The notes below the pieces were generated by a model. It was not told where the DNA came from and did no database searches. It saw only the letters and a program-made list of their open reading frames with translations. From positions 1-16,968 of the forward strand of contig CAZIAK010000071.1 of assembly GCA_964537035.1 (NCBI GenBank): a stretch of DNA of 16,968 nt. The letters are read 5' to 3'. The position numbers and the translations under genes are program-made. Positions 7,606 to 14,229 of this stretch are shown here, in pieces. The number at the start of each line of letters is the position of its first letter. The first letter of the stretch is position 1. The stretch comes from CAZIAK01 sp964537035. Lineage in GTDB: Bacteria > Planctomycetota > B15-G4.

Positions 7606-8277
7606 ATGACCACCGGCACCGCGCTCTCCGGCGAAGCCCTCCGAAGAGGGCTCATCGCAGCTGCCCTCAGCGTGGGACTTCACGGAGCCCTGCTGGTGCT
7701 CCCCGCGAGAGAGACCGCACCCGACACGGTCCGCGCGCCTGGCCCCGTCACCCTGCAGTTCGTCGCACGGGAGGCGGAGCCGGTGGCCGAGCCGGTGGCC
7801 GAGCCGGTGGCCGAGCCGGTGCCCGAGCCGNNNNNNNNNNNNNNNNNNNNNNNNNNNNNNNNNNNNNNNNNNNNNNNNNNNNNNNNNNNNNNNNNNNNNN
7901 NNNNNNNNNNNNNNNNNNNNNNNNNNNNNNTGCCCGAGCCGGTGCCCGAGCCGCTGCCCGACGCCGACGGCGATCCGCTGGGCGACGCACCCCTCGACCA
8001 ACCGGCGCAGGAGCTGGGGGACAGCGCCAACGCGCCTCCCCCCTACCCGCCCCTGGCCATACGCCGAGGTTGGGAAGGCGTCGTGCTGCTCGATGTGGAA
8101 GTCCTGGTCTCTGGCAAGGTGGGCTCCGTGAAACTGTTGACGTCTAGCGGGCACGGCGTGCTCGACCGCGCCGCCCTCGCGGCGGTGATCGACTGGACCT
8201 ACGCGCCTGCTCTTCAAGACGGGCTGAGCGTCACCTCGCACACCACGCAATCGGTGCGCTTCCAACTGGAGGACTGA
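7606..8277 (+). CDS. tonB: TonB energy-transducing protein, interrupted by a sequence gap
   Basis: TonB links the inner-membrane ExbB/ExbD proton channel to outer-membrane receptors. An N-terminal membrane anchor (about residues 14-33) contains SVGLHGALL, matching the Ser-x3-His motif of the TonB transmembrane helix (S22, H26). A Glu/Pro linker of AEPV and PEPV units follows and spans the periplasm. The C-terminal TonB domain (about 145-223) has YPPLAIRRGWEG, the VLVSGKVGSVKLLTSSG stretch and LDRAALAAVIDWTYAPA. 100 Ns fall inside the linker; both sides are in frame, but the real length is unknown. The ATG at 7606 has GAGG 5 nt upstream. exbB follows after 2 bp, so the three genes are clearly one unit. 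Assignment is secure; linker length is not. Confidence 0.95.
   Translation: MTTGTALSGEALRRGLIAAALSVGLHGALLVLPARETAPDTVRAPGPVTLQFVAREAEPVAEPVAEPVAEPVPEPXXXXXXXXXXXXXXXXXXXXXXXXXXXXXXXXXXPEPVPEPLPDADGDPLGDAPLDQPAQELGDSANAPPPYPPLAIRRGWEGVVLLDVEVLVSGKVGSVKLLTSSGHGVLDRAALAAVIDWTYAPALQDGLSVTSHTTQSVRFQLED
7777..7953 (+). repeat. 12-bp tandem repeat coding for the (V-A/P-E-P) linker of TonB, broken by Ns
   Basis: Units of gagccggtggcc run at 7777-7788, 7789-7800 and 7801-7812, then gagccggtgccc at 7813-7824 and a partial unit up to the gap at 7831. After the gap the same unit resumes at 7931-7953 before the pattern changes to LPDADGD. Identical units explain why assembly failed here. Such arrays vary in copy number and set the reach of TonB across the periplasm. 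Confidence 0.9.
7831..7930. other. Assembly gap of 100 Ns inside tonB
   Basis: Exactly 100 Ns, the same size as the second gap in the window, which suggests a placeholder rather than a measured length. The repeat enters the gap at the end of gagccg and leaves it at (g)tgccc. A pure 12-bp repeat would therefore need a gap of 12k+1 bases, which 100 is not. Frame is kept only because 100 leaves remainder 1 on division by 3. Confidence 0.95.
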
Positions 8278-8279
8278 CC

Positions 8280-8900
8280 ATGGAGACCGATGTCCTGCTC
8301 TCCCTGCTGCAACGGGGCGGTTGGGTCATGTACCCGCTGCTGGCCTGTTCGCTCACGGTGGTCTGGGTGGTCATCGATCGTCTGCTGTTCTGGCGAGGCC
8401 AGGGGGGAGACACGGGCCACGATCCCGAACGGGTGCTTCAGCTGTTGCGTGATGACGTTCCGGACGACGCGCTCGAGCTGGCCAGCTCGAGCCGCAGCGC
8501 CTCCGCCCGGGTGCTCGCTTCAGGTCTGGAGCCTGACCACGACGGCATCCCCCTCGACGAACGACTGACCCTGGCCGCTCTCGGACAACGCCGGCGGGTC
8601 ATGTCGCTGTTGGGTGTGCTCGACATCATCGTCACGGCGGCGCCGCTGCTCGGCATCCTGGGGACGGTGCTGGGCATCATCGACGCCTTCGAGGTCATGG
8701 AGAGTCAGGGCCTGGCAGACACTCGGGCCATCACCGGTGGCGTGGGTCGGGCCCTGGTCACCACTGCCTCCGGGTTGGTCATCGCCCTGGCTGCCCTGTT
8801 CGCCCACCACGCCCTGGGCGCCCGGGCCGACAGGGCCATGCAAGAGATGCAACATCACGGCACCGTGCTCGAGGCGCTGCTGGGGCGAGGCAGACCATGA
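8280..8900 (+). CDS. exbB: ExbB/TolQ-family proton channel subunit
   Basis: A 206-residue MotA/TolQ/ExbB-family inner-membrane protein that forms the pentameric proton channel energising TonB. Three membrane helices are visible at about 14-36, 108-135 and 155-178, separated by a cytoplasmic loop. The family core APLLGILGTVLGII lies at 121-134 and RALVTTASGL at 157-166. Two positions differ from the E. coli pattern by eye alignment. The Glu before AL in helix 3 (E. coli E176 by my alignment) is Arg157, and the usual Pro of the AIPA motif is Ala171. The start ATG has GGAGGA about 6 nt upstream, inside the last tonB codons. Its stop overlaps the exbD start by 4 bp (ATGA), implying coupled translation. 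TolQ is the main alternative, but the tonB and receptor neighbours favour ExbB. Confidence 0.93.
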   Translation: METDVLLSLLQRGGWVMYPLLACSLTVVWVVIDRLLFWRGQGGDTGHDPERVLQLLRDDVPDDALELASSSRSASARVLASGLEPDHDGIPLDERLTLAALGQRRRVMSLLGVLDIIVTAAPLLGILGTVLGIIDAFEVMESQGLADTRAITGGVGRALVTTASGLVIALAALFAHHALGARADRAMQEMQHHGTVLEALLGRGRP

Positions 8901-9328
8901 AGCTCGACACCGTCCTGGCCCCGAAGCGCACGCCGCGCATGGTCCTGCTGCCCCTGATGGACGTGATCTTCCTGGTGCTGGTGGCCTTCGTCTGCGACAC
9001 GCTGCAGATGGTCGTGCATCGCGGCGTCCCCGTGGTCCTGCCCGGCGCATCCAGCGGTGTGCTCTCGGTCGACGACTACCTCTCCGTCACCATGACCAGC
9101 GAGGGCTCGCTCTTTCTGGACGGCCAGCCTGTCGATCTTCCTGGGCTCTCGTCGTTGTTGGGAGAACGGCTCGCCGAGGGGCCCATCGAGCGATGCTTCG
9201 TCGCCGCTGATCGCGCCGTGCCCCACGGCCAGGTCGTGGCCGTGCTCGACGTGCTGCGCCAGCTGGGCATCCAAGAGGTCGCCCTCGAGACCATGGGCAA
9301 CGGTGACCGCCGACGACTTGGCCGGTAG
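8897..9328 (+). CDS. exbD: ExbD/TolR-family proton channel subunit
   Basis: A 143-residue inner-membrane protein that partners ExbB. A short cytoplasmic start is followed by one membrane helix (about 16-36) containing PLMDVIFLVLVAF, with the essential protonatable Asp at residue 22. The remainder is a periplasmic ExbD domain, including VAADRAVPHGQVVAVLDVLRQLGIQEVAL, typical of the C-terminal half. It overlaps exbB by 4 bp and closes the receptor-tonB-exbB-exbD cluster. The stop codon is only 4 bp from the stop of the convergent minus-strand gene, and no terminator-like stem was found between them. TolR is the alternative; context favours ExbD. Confidence 0.93.
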   Translation: MKLDTVLAPKRTPRMVLLPLMDVIFLVLVAFVCDTLQMVVHRGVPVVLPGASSGVLSVDDYLSVTMTSEGSLFLDGQPVDLPGLSSLLGERLAEGPIERCFVAADRAVPHGQVVAVLDVLRQLGIQEVALETMGNGDRRRLGR

Positions 9329-9332
9329 GCTG

Positions 9333-11189
9333 CTACTTCACGTAGCCCAGGGCGCGCAGCCGGTCCATCATCTCGTCGGGGATGTCGGCCAGGTCTGCGG
9401 TCACGTCCGGCAGATTGGCCACGTACAAACCGGTGGGAACACTCAGCTCGTTGGCTCGCGCCAGGGGATTGCGCTCGGCCTCGGTGAACATGGCGCTCAG
9501 CTCTGGCACCGCCAGCTCGGGCGAGCCAGCCGAGAAGGTCAGGGGCGGCGTCTGCTCCGCTCGCGCCAGCCCCATCAAGGCAGGACCGGCGGGCTCGCCG
9601 TCGAGAGTCAGAGAGCTGATCGTGATCTGGGCGTCGGGCGGGTCGAGGCGCAGCGCCACGGTGTCAAAGTCTTGCTGCCAGGTCTTGAAGCCGATGTTGG
9701 TCTTGTAGGCCGCGAGGGTGAGCCGCACGTCCACCGCCGAGCCCCCCGAGGTGATGGTCGCGAGATCGCCCTCCTCGAGATCGATGCCGTCGACCCCTAC
9801 GAAGTGACCCTCTGTGGAGAGCTGGGCTTCGAGTACAGAGGCGACCGGGTTCTTGTCACCCACGGCGGTGAGCACCAGCCCTGAGAGCTCGCTGGCCCTA
9901 TGGGCCTGCAACAGGGTCGCCATGCTCTCGGCCGTCGCGTGCTCTGTGTCATAGAGATTGTTCAGCTCACCAGGGTCGGCCTGCATGTCGAACAGGTATT
10001 TCGCCGGCTCGGGCAACACCTCTTCGAAGTACTTGTAGCGACCAAGAACGAGGCCGCTGGAGATGTGCAGGATCTGCTGCGGCCCCGAGATCAGGTTCAG
10101 GTCCATGAACAAGGGGCGCCGTTCCCAGGGCGCGTCCACCAGGGTGCGCAGGTCGACACCGGTGAGCGCCTCTGGCTGCTGCTCGCCGAGAATGCTCAGC
10201 TGCGTGGTGACCAGATCGACCTGGCTCACCGGCCCGTCCACTCGGGTACCAGCGTGCAGGCCCCCAGGCAGCTTGAGCATCAGCGGGACCTTGACCACCT
10301 CGTCGAAGAGCTGGGTACCGTGACCGCCCCGGCCGTGGTCCATGAACTCCTCGCCGTGATCGCTGACGAACCAGATCACCGTGTTTTCATAGAGCCCCCG
10401 CTCTTTCAGCCCGGCGATGAAGGCGCCGAACTGCTCATCTGCGTAGGCGATCTCGCCGTCGTAGAGATCGATGGTTTCCTTCACCCTTCTTTGCGGCGTC
10501 TGGGCATTCAAGCGACCCGGCGTCCCGGGAGGGCCTGGCTTGTCCGTGAACAGTCTGGTGAAGGGAGCATGAGGCATGTTGGGGCCGTGCACGTCAATGG
10601 TGTGCAGGTACAACAGGAATGGCTGGTCGGTCGGTCGGGCGTCGAGGATCTCGAAGCCCTTCTCATGAACCTTCTTTGCGTCGATCGCCTGCCAGTCGCT
10701 CGGCCCTTTCAGATCTGCGCCCAGATCATGGAACTCGTCGTAGGCCCGATCGAATCCCCAGTGGCCCACGGCGAACGGATTGGTCACGACTCCGGCCTGG
10801 TAGTAGCCCAAGGGTTGGAGGTACTCGCTCAGCAGCCGAGAGTCTGGGGACACCCGGCTGTTCCGTGACGACGCGCCGTGCCGACTGGGATAGAGGCCTG
10901 TGAGCAACGACGCCGTGGTGGCCTTGGTCCATGAGCTGGTGGCCGTGGCGTTGGTGAAGGTGATCGCGTCAGCCGCGAAGGCCTCGAGCTGCGGGCTGGT
11001 CGCACGCTCGTAGCCGTAGACGCCGAGGTGGTTCTGGCGCAGGGTGTCGATCAGGTAGAGGACGATGTTGGGCCGAGCGGGCGCGGCTTGGGTGGACACC
11101 TCGGCGTCTGCAGCGGGGTCATCGCCCGGCCCCTCCGGGCCACAGGCGAGAGACGCCGACAGGGCCAGCAGCACCACGGCGCAGCGCAT
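9333..11189 (-). CDS. Secreted, probably lipidated, sulfatase-superfamily protein with Thr at the nucleophile position
   Basis: An alkaline-phosphatase/sulfatase-superfamily hydrolase of 618 residues from the ATG at 11189. A short hydrophobic signal ends at SASLAC (Cys16), a lipoprotein-like site though not a perfect lipobox. The fold begins at RPNIVLYLIDTLRQ (metal Asp48), and SSWTKATTASLLTGLYPSRHG occupies the catalytic region. Aligned to the C/S-x-P-S-R sulfatase signature, Thr88 sits where Cys or Ser becomes formylglycine, and the Pro and Arg are absent. Other metal or active-site candidates are H201 (DVHGP), D277-H278 (SDHGEEF) and H290. About 250 C-terminal residues follow the catalytic core, and the tail is LRALGYVK. 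Thr nucleophiles occur in phosphotransferase-type members, so sulfatase activity should not be assumed. The frame stays open to 11396; ATG 11264 is a longer alternative, since the site upstream of 11189 (GGGGAG 2 nt away) is too close to be ideal. Confidence 0.85.
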   Translation of the reverse strand: MRCAVVLLALSASLACGPEGPGDDPAADAEVSTQAAPARPNIVLYLIDTLRQNHLGVYGYERATSPQLEAFAADAITFTNATATSSWTKATTASLLTGLYPSRHGASSRNSRVSPDSRLLSEYLQPLGYYQAGVVTNPFAVGHWGFDRAYDEFHDLGADLKGPSDWQAIDAKKVHEKGFEILDARPTDQPFLLYLHTIDVHGPNMPHAPFTRLFTDKPGPPGTPGRLNAQTPQRRVKETIDLYDGEIAYADEQFGAFIAGLKERGLYENTVIWFVSDHGEEFMDHGRGGHGTQLFDEVVKVPLMLKLPGGLHAGTRVDGPVSQVDLVTTQLSILGEQQPEALTGVDLRTLVDAPWERRPLFMDLNLISGPQQILHISSGLVLGRYKYFEEVLPEPAKYLFDMQADPGELNNLYDTEHATAESMATLLQAHRASELSGLVLTAVGDKNPVASVLEAQLSTEGHFVGVDGIDLEEGDLATITSGGSAVDVRLTLAAYKTNIGFKTWQQDFDTVALRLDPPDAQITISSLTLDGEPAGPALMGLARAEQTPPLTFSAGSPELAVPELSAMFTEAERNPLARANELSVPTGLYVANLPDVTADLADIPDEMMDRLRALGYVK

Positions 11190-11548
11190 CACTCCCCAGC
11201 TCGCAACGGCACGGCCACTACCTGTGGAGAAACAACCGAGGGTCTGGACAGATCGGCGTGTCATGGCTGATTCTGAGGCGATGAGGTCAAGGCGTGGCGG
11301 AGCGGACAGCTGTTGTCCATGACGCTCCCCTACAGGAAGGAGGGGGGAGTATAGCCATCCCACGAGAGGTGGCCCATTCTGCCGCTCCACGGACAAATGA
11401 TGCGCAAGAACCGTATTGCGCTGACCGGGCGCACAGGTTTGGGCTCATCGGCGATGAGCTGAGCAGGAGTTGCGGGTACACTCGGCTGCCAGGCAGATGG
11501 CCCCAGCGCGTCGGGGCTTTCGCCTGGCCCCTCTCAGGAGGACGAACA
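11190..11548. other. 359-bp divergent intergenic region
   Basis: This stretch lies between the minus-strand sulfatase-like gene and the plus-strand YdeI-like gene; frames of both continue into it but without coding character. A minus-strand -10-like TATACT is at 11353-11348 with no convincing -35. Two short inverted repeats are present: ggaca/tgtcc (11304-11308 and 11314-11318) and gctcatc/gatgagc (11443-11449 and 11453-11459). The ribosome-binding site AGGAGG of the downstream gene is at 11536-11541. Nothing else was recognised. Confidence 0.5.
11443..11459 (+). promoter_or_regulatory. 7-bp perfect inverted repeat upstream of the YdeI-like gene
   Basis: gctcatc (11443-11449) and gatgagc (11453-11459) are exact reverse complements around a 3-nt centre. 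It lies 90 bp upstream of the GTG start of the plus-strand gene. The size and position suit a dimeric repressor operator, but a chance repeat is possible. Confidence 0.3.
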
Positions 11549-12193
11549 GTGGCAGCCCCCCATCACGACCCCCGAGTCGACGCATACATCGCGCGGTCGG
11601 CGGACTTTGCCCAGCCCATCCTCAGCCACCTGCGCGCCGTGGTGCACAAGGCCTGCCCGGAGATCAAGGAGACCATCAAGTGGGGCTGCCCCAGCTTCGA
11701 ACTCAAGGGCATGGTGTTCGGCTTGGCGGCCTTCAAGAAGCACGCGAAGTGGGGCTTCTGGCGAGGCCAGGAGATGGACATCCCGGCCAGCGTGTTCAGC
11801 GAGCAGACCGGGTCGGACCCGCGCTGGCTCAAGATCACGGCGCTGGCGGAGCTGCCGCCGGAGCGGACGCTCATACGCCTGGTGAAGCAGGCAGCCAAGC
11901 TCGATGCCACCGTGGCGGAAGCGGCCAAGACAACGAAACGCAAGCCTGCGCAGAAGACGACCGTGCGCAGGGTCACCGTGCCCGTCGACCTGACCATCAA
12001 GCTGGCCATGCAGAAGCACGCCGCCGCCAAGAAGACCTTTGACGGCTTCCCGTTCAGCTCCCGTAGGGACTACGTGGAGTGGCTGGATTCAGCCAAGCGC
12101 CCCGAGACGAGAGCGAAGCGCCTGGCCACGACCCTTGAGTGGCTCGCCGAGGGCAAGCCCCGCAACTGGAAGTACACCCAGCGCGGACGCTGA
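11549..12193 (+). CDS. DUF1801 / YdeI (OmpD-associated) family protein
   Basis: A 214-residue soluble protein of the YdeI-like group, whose biochemical role is not established; members have been linked to stress or peptide protection. The N-terminal DUF1801 part (about 1-120) holds VDAYIARSADFAQPILSHL, the ETIKWGCPSF motif and FGLAAFKKHAKWGFW. A Lys/Ala-rich linker follows (about 130-145), then the C-terminal YdeI domain with SSRRDYVEWLDSAKRPETRA and the closing LAEGKPRNWKY. No signal peptide or membrane segment is present. The GTG at 11549 is chosen because AGGAGG lies 7 nt upstream and the family homology begins there. The frame stays open upstream to 11294, but that part looks non-coding. 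It stands alone and converges on the pilin operon with 34 bp between stops. Confidence 0.9.
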   Translation: MAAPHHDPRVDAYIARSADFAQPILSHLRAVVHKACPEIKETIKWGCPSFELKGMVFGLAAFKKHAKWGFWRGQEMDIPASVFSEQTGSDPRWLKITALAELPPERTLIRLVKQAAKLDATVAEAAKTTKRKPAQKTTVRRVTVPVDLTIKLAMQKHAAAKKTFDGFPFSSRRDYVEWLDSAKRPETRAKRLATTLEWLAEGKPRNWKYTQRGR

Positions 12194-12227
12194 AGCTCTC
12201 GCCGAACGAGCGCTGCCGCTCAGTCAC

Positions 12228-12638
12228 TCAGGGCGAGGACGACCAGTAGCCTGTGGCCGCATCCAGTACCAGCGTGCGGGTCTGGCCACCGTGGGAGAGG
12301 ACCACCGAGCCACCACTCATGGGCAAGCCTTGCCCATCGAACACCGCCGCAGCGCCAGTGCTGCCGAGGTCAACCAGCAGCAGGTCGAGCCCGGCGGGAT
12401 GTCCCGGGCTGGAGAAGTCGACCACGTAGGGCCCGTGGCTCAGGGGATGTTCCACCGGCATGCCATCGCGGGCCACCACAGCCAGGCGCTCGCCGGCGGG
12501 GTCGAAACTCACGCCGTGAGGCACACGCTCGGCGATGGCTCTTGCCCGCGCCGTGTCGAGGGCGTCCCCCAGGGTGAGTTCGGCCAGAGTGAGCGCCTGT
12601 GCGCTGCCCTCAGGGGCAGCCGACGACCCCACGGAGGC
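12228..12638 (-). CDS. GspH/FimT-like pseudopilin, N-terminus lost in the sequence gap
   Basis: 137 codons are visible from the gap edge to the TGA at 12230-12228. The segment LGDALDTARARAIAERVPHGVSFD, followed by beta-strand-rich sequence with AAAVFDGQGLPMSGGSVVLS and TRTLVLDAATGYW, has the layout of the GspH/FimT globular domain (strand with FDxxG, then the GG.ITLS-type turn). The prepilin leader and hydrophobic helix that should precede it are not visible and probably lie in the N gap. It reads in a different frame from the PilX-like gene on the other side of the gap if the gap were literally 100 bases. It is the last gene of the minus-strand pilin operon. It could instead be the C-terminal part of the PilX-like protein, which I consider less likely. 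Family call is moderate. Confidence 0.65.
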   Translation of the reverse strand, partial: ASVGSSAAPEGSAQALTLAELTLGDALDTARARAIAERVPHGVSFDPAGERLAVVARDGMPVEHPLSHGPYVVDFSSPGHPAGLDLLLVDLGSTGAAAVFDGQGLPMSGGSVVLSHGGQTRTLVLDAATGYWSSSP

Positions 12639-12738
12639 NNNNNNNNNNNNNNNNNNNNNNNNNNNNNNNNNNNNNNNNNNNNNNNNNNNNNNNNNNNNNN
12701 NNNNNNNNNNNNNNNNNNNNNNNNNNNNNNNNNNNNNN
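12639..12738. other. Assembly gap of 100 Ns in the pilin operon
   Basis: A second run of exactly 100 Ns. Coding frames on either side disagree at this length, and a pseudopilin leader plus helix needs more than 100 bases on its own. The true gap is therefore probably larger and hides a gene junction. Confidence 0.95.
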
Positions 12739-13729
12739 CTGGCGGCACCAGGTTCGGTGTCCAGGGCAGGGGCGCGCGGGCCGCACCGGGCAGATCGAGA
12801 CCGGGCGCGAGCACAGGGTCACTCACCGAGAGCAGATGGCCGTGGATCACGCCGTCGAAACCCAGCTGCAGCCCGTGCGCCAGCACGTCTCCGGCGAGCT
12901 GCACCCGGCCGTCCCCTGCAGCGGTGGACACCACGCCGTCCGGCATGAGCACGGCCAGGCCTGGCAGGAACGCACCGGGCTCGATGCGCAGGCTGCCTTC
13001 GAGGACCAGCTCGGGCGCCGTGCCCATGCCGAACGGGCCGAAGGGCGCCGTGCCCAACACGCGCTCGGACACGATCGACCCGGCCAGCACCACGTTGTCC
13101 ACCCGCAGACGGGCGCCGTCTCTGACGATCACCAGGCCGCTCAGGTCCGTGTCGGCGAGCAGCGTGTCGCCCGTGATCCAGGTCTTGGTCACCGCGGGGT
13201 CGCCCATCAAAGCCGTCACGGTCGGGGGCGACAGCCGTGGCAGGTCATCGGGTTCTGTGGGTGTCTGCGTGGGCACGGGGAGCAGCTGGACTTCTAGCAA
13301 CCGAGTAAGGCCCGTCCCCTCTGGGAGCATGGTGCGCGCCAGGACGGCGCTACGATCGGACCCCAGCGAAGACACGGCCACAGCCGTCAGGCCGCTGTCC
13401 GGGCTGGCCAGCACAGGCACGCCGTTGAGCATGGCGTGGCGACCGTAGTCGAGGGCCGACTGGCAGCTCTCCTGCGCGGCGAGAGTGCCCCAGCTCGCCA
13501 GGGCAGCGTGGCGAGACACGGTGACATGTTGGGCGTAACCGAAAGCCAGGCTGGAGAGCAGCGCGGCCAACAGCATCACTGCAAAGGCAGCGAAGCCAGC
13601 TTGGCTGTCCGAAGGCTGGGACAGACCCTGCGCACGGACGTGTGCGCGGTGCGTCTGGGAGATTGGGAGCCGATCCCCGAGCCGCCCTGCTCTGCCTTGA
13701 CCTGGCCTCATGGCTCTCATGGCCCTCAT
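12739..13729 (-). CDS. PilX-like minor pilin/assembly protein, C-terminus lost in the gap
   Basis: About 330 residues are visible. A positively charged N-terminus of some 43 residues leads to AGFAAFAVMLLAALLSSLAFG, a single membrane helix after a Gly-Phe pair, without the Glu5 of classical prepilins, as in PilX/GspK-like proteins. It continues with ASWGTLAAQESCQSALDYGRH, like the PilX ectodomain start. From about residue 170 the protein turns into short repeated strands (GLVIVRDGARLRVDNVVLAG, LVLEGSLRIEPGAF, VQLAGDVLAHG) that suggest a beta-helical or polymer-forming-type domain. The start at 13729 overlaps the upstream stop by 4 bp (ATGA). Two more in-frame ATGs follow at 13720 and 13711. 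It belongs to the minus-strand minor-pilin operon. No GspK helix-hairpin signature was seen. The frame should not be followed across the Ns. Confidence 0.7.
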
Positions 13730-14229
13730 GGCGTCAACCACCAGGAGAAGCTGTCTTGTTCGCCCTCGGTGGACCACACGCTGACGTTGAGGCGGTAGAG
13801 CAACGTGCCATCCACGGGCAGGCCAGCGGCGGGGTCATCCGCCGTGGGCGTCGAGGGTGCGGACAGGTCGACAACATCCAGCGAGACCTGTTGGCTCCAG
13901 CCCACCAGGCTCGTGTCCGTGCTCAGGTCCGAGAGCAGGGGCGGCGAGAACACGGCGCCGATGAGCGAATCGAGGGCCACCACATCGGCGCCATTCGAGG
14001 CACCTGTGGTGCCACTCGGCACCCTGGGCAGGGTCTGGGCCAGCTCGTGAATCTCGCGGGCGAGCATGCGGGGCAGCAGCGAGTCCTCCGCCAATCCTGT
14101 GAGGCTGCGCGCAGACACGGTCATGCTCCACGCGGCGCTGACCACCACCAGGCCAAGCACCCCGGCGGCGAAGAGCACCTCGGCCAGGGCGAGTCCGCTC
14201 TGCGAGTGTCGGGGCTGGCTTCGCTTCAT
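13726..14229 (-). CDS. PilV/GspI-like minor pseudopilin
   Basis: A 167-residue type IV pilin-like protein. The leader MKRSQPRHSQSG is basic and ends at Gly12; the mature protein would start LALAEVLFAAGVLGLVVV, with Glu at mature position 5 (residue 17), the hallmark of prepilin peptidase substrates. A membrane helix runs to about residue 35 and a small globular domain follows, ending with SWWLTP. It is the second gene of the operon: its ATG overlaps the stop of the PilW/GspJ-like gene (ATGA), and its own stop overlaps the next ATG the same way, so the three are translationally coupled. PilV and GspI cannot be separated from sequence alone. Confidence 0.82.
   Translation of the reverse strand: MKRSQPRHSQSGLALAEVLFAAGVLGLVVVSAAWSMTVSARSLTGLAEDSLLPRMLAREIHELAQTLPRVPSGTTGASNGADVVALDSLIGAVFSPPLLSDLSTDTSLVGWSQQVSLDVVDLSAPSTPTADDPAAGLPVDGTLLYRLNVSVWSTEGEQDSFSWWLTP

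Noticed and set aside
12208..12221. gagcg/cgctc hairpin between the YdeI-like gene and the pilin operon
   Set aside because: A 5-bp stem with no T-tract is expected by chance in such GC-rich DNA.
12509..12738. PilX-like frame continued through the Ns to 12509
   Set aside because: After the Ns this frame becomes Arg/Pro/Ser-rich, while another frame gives a GspH-like domain; the gap length is not reliable.
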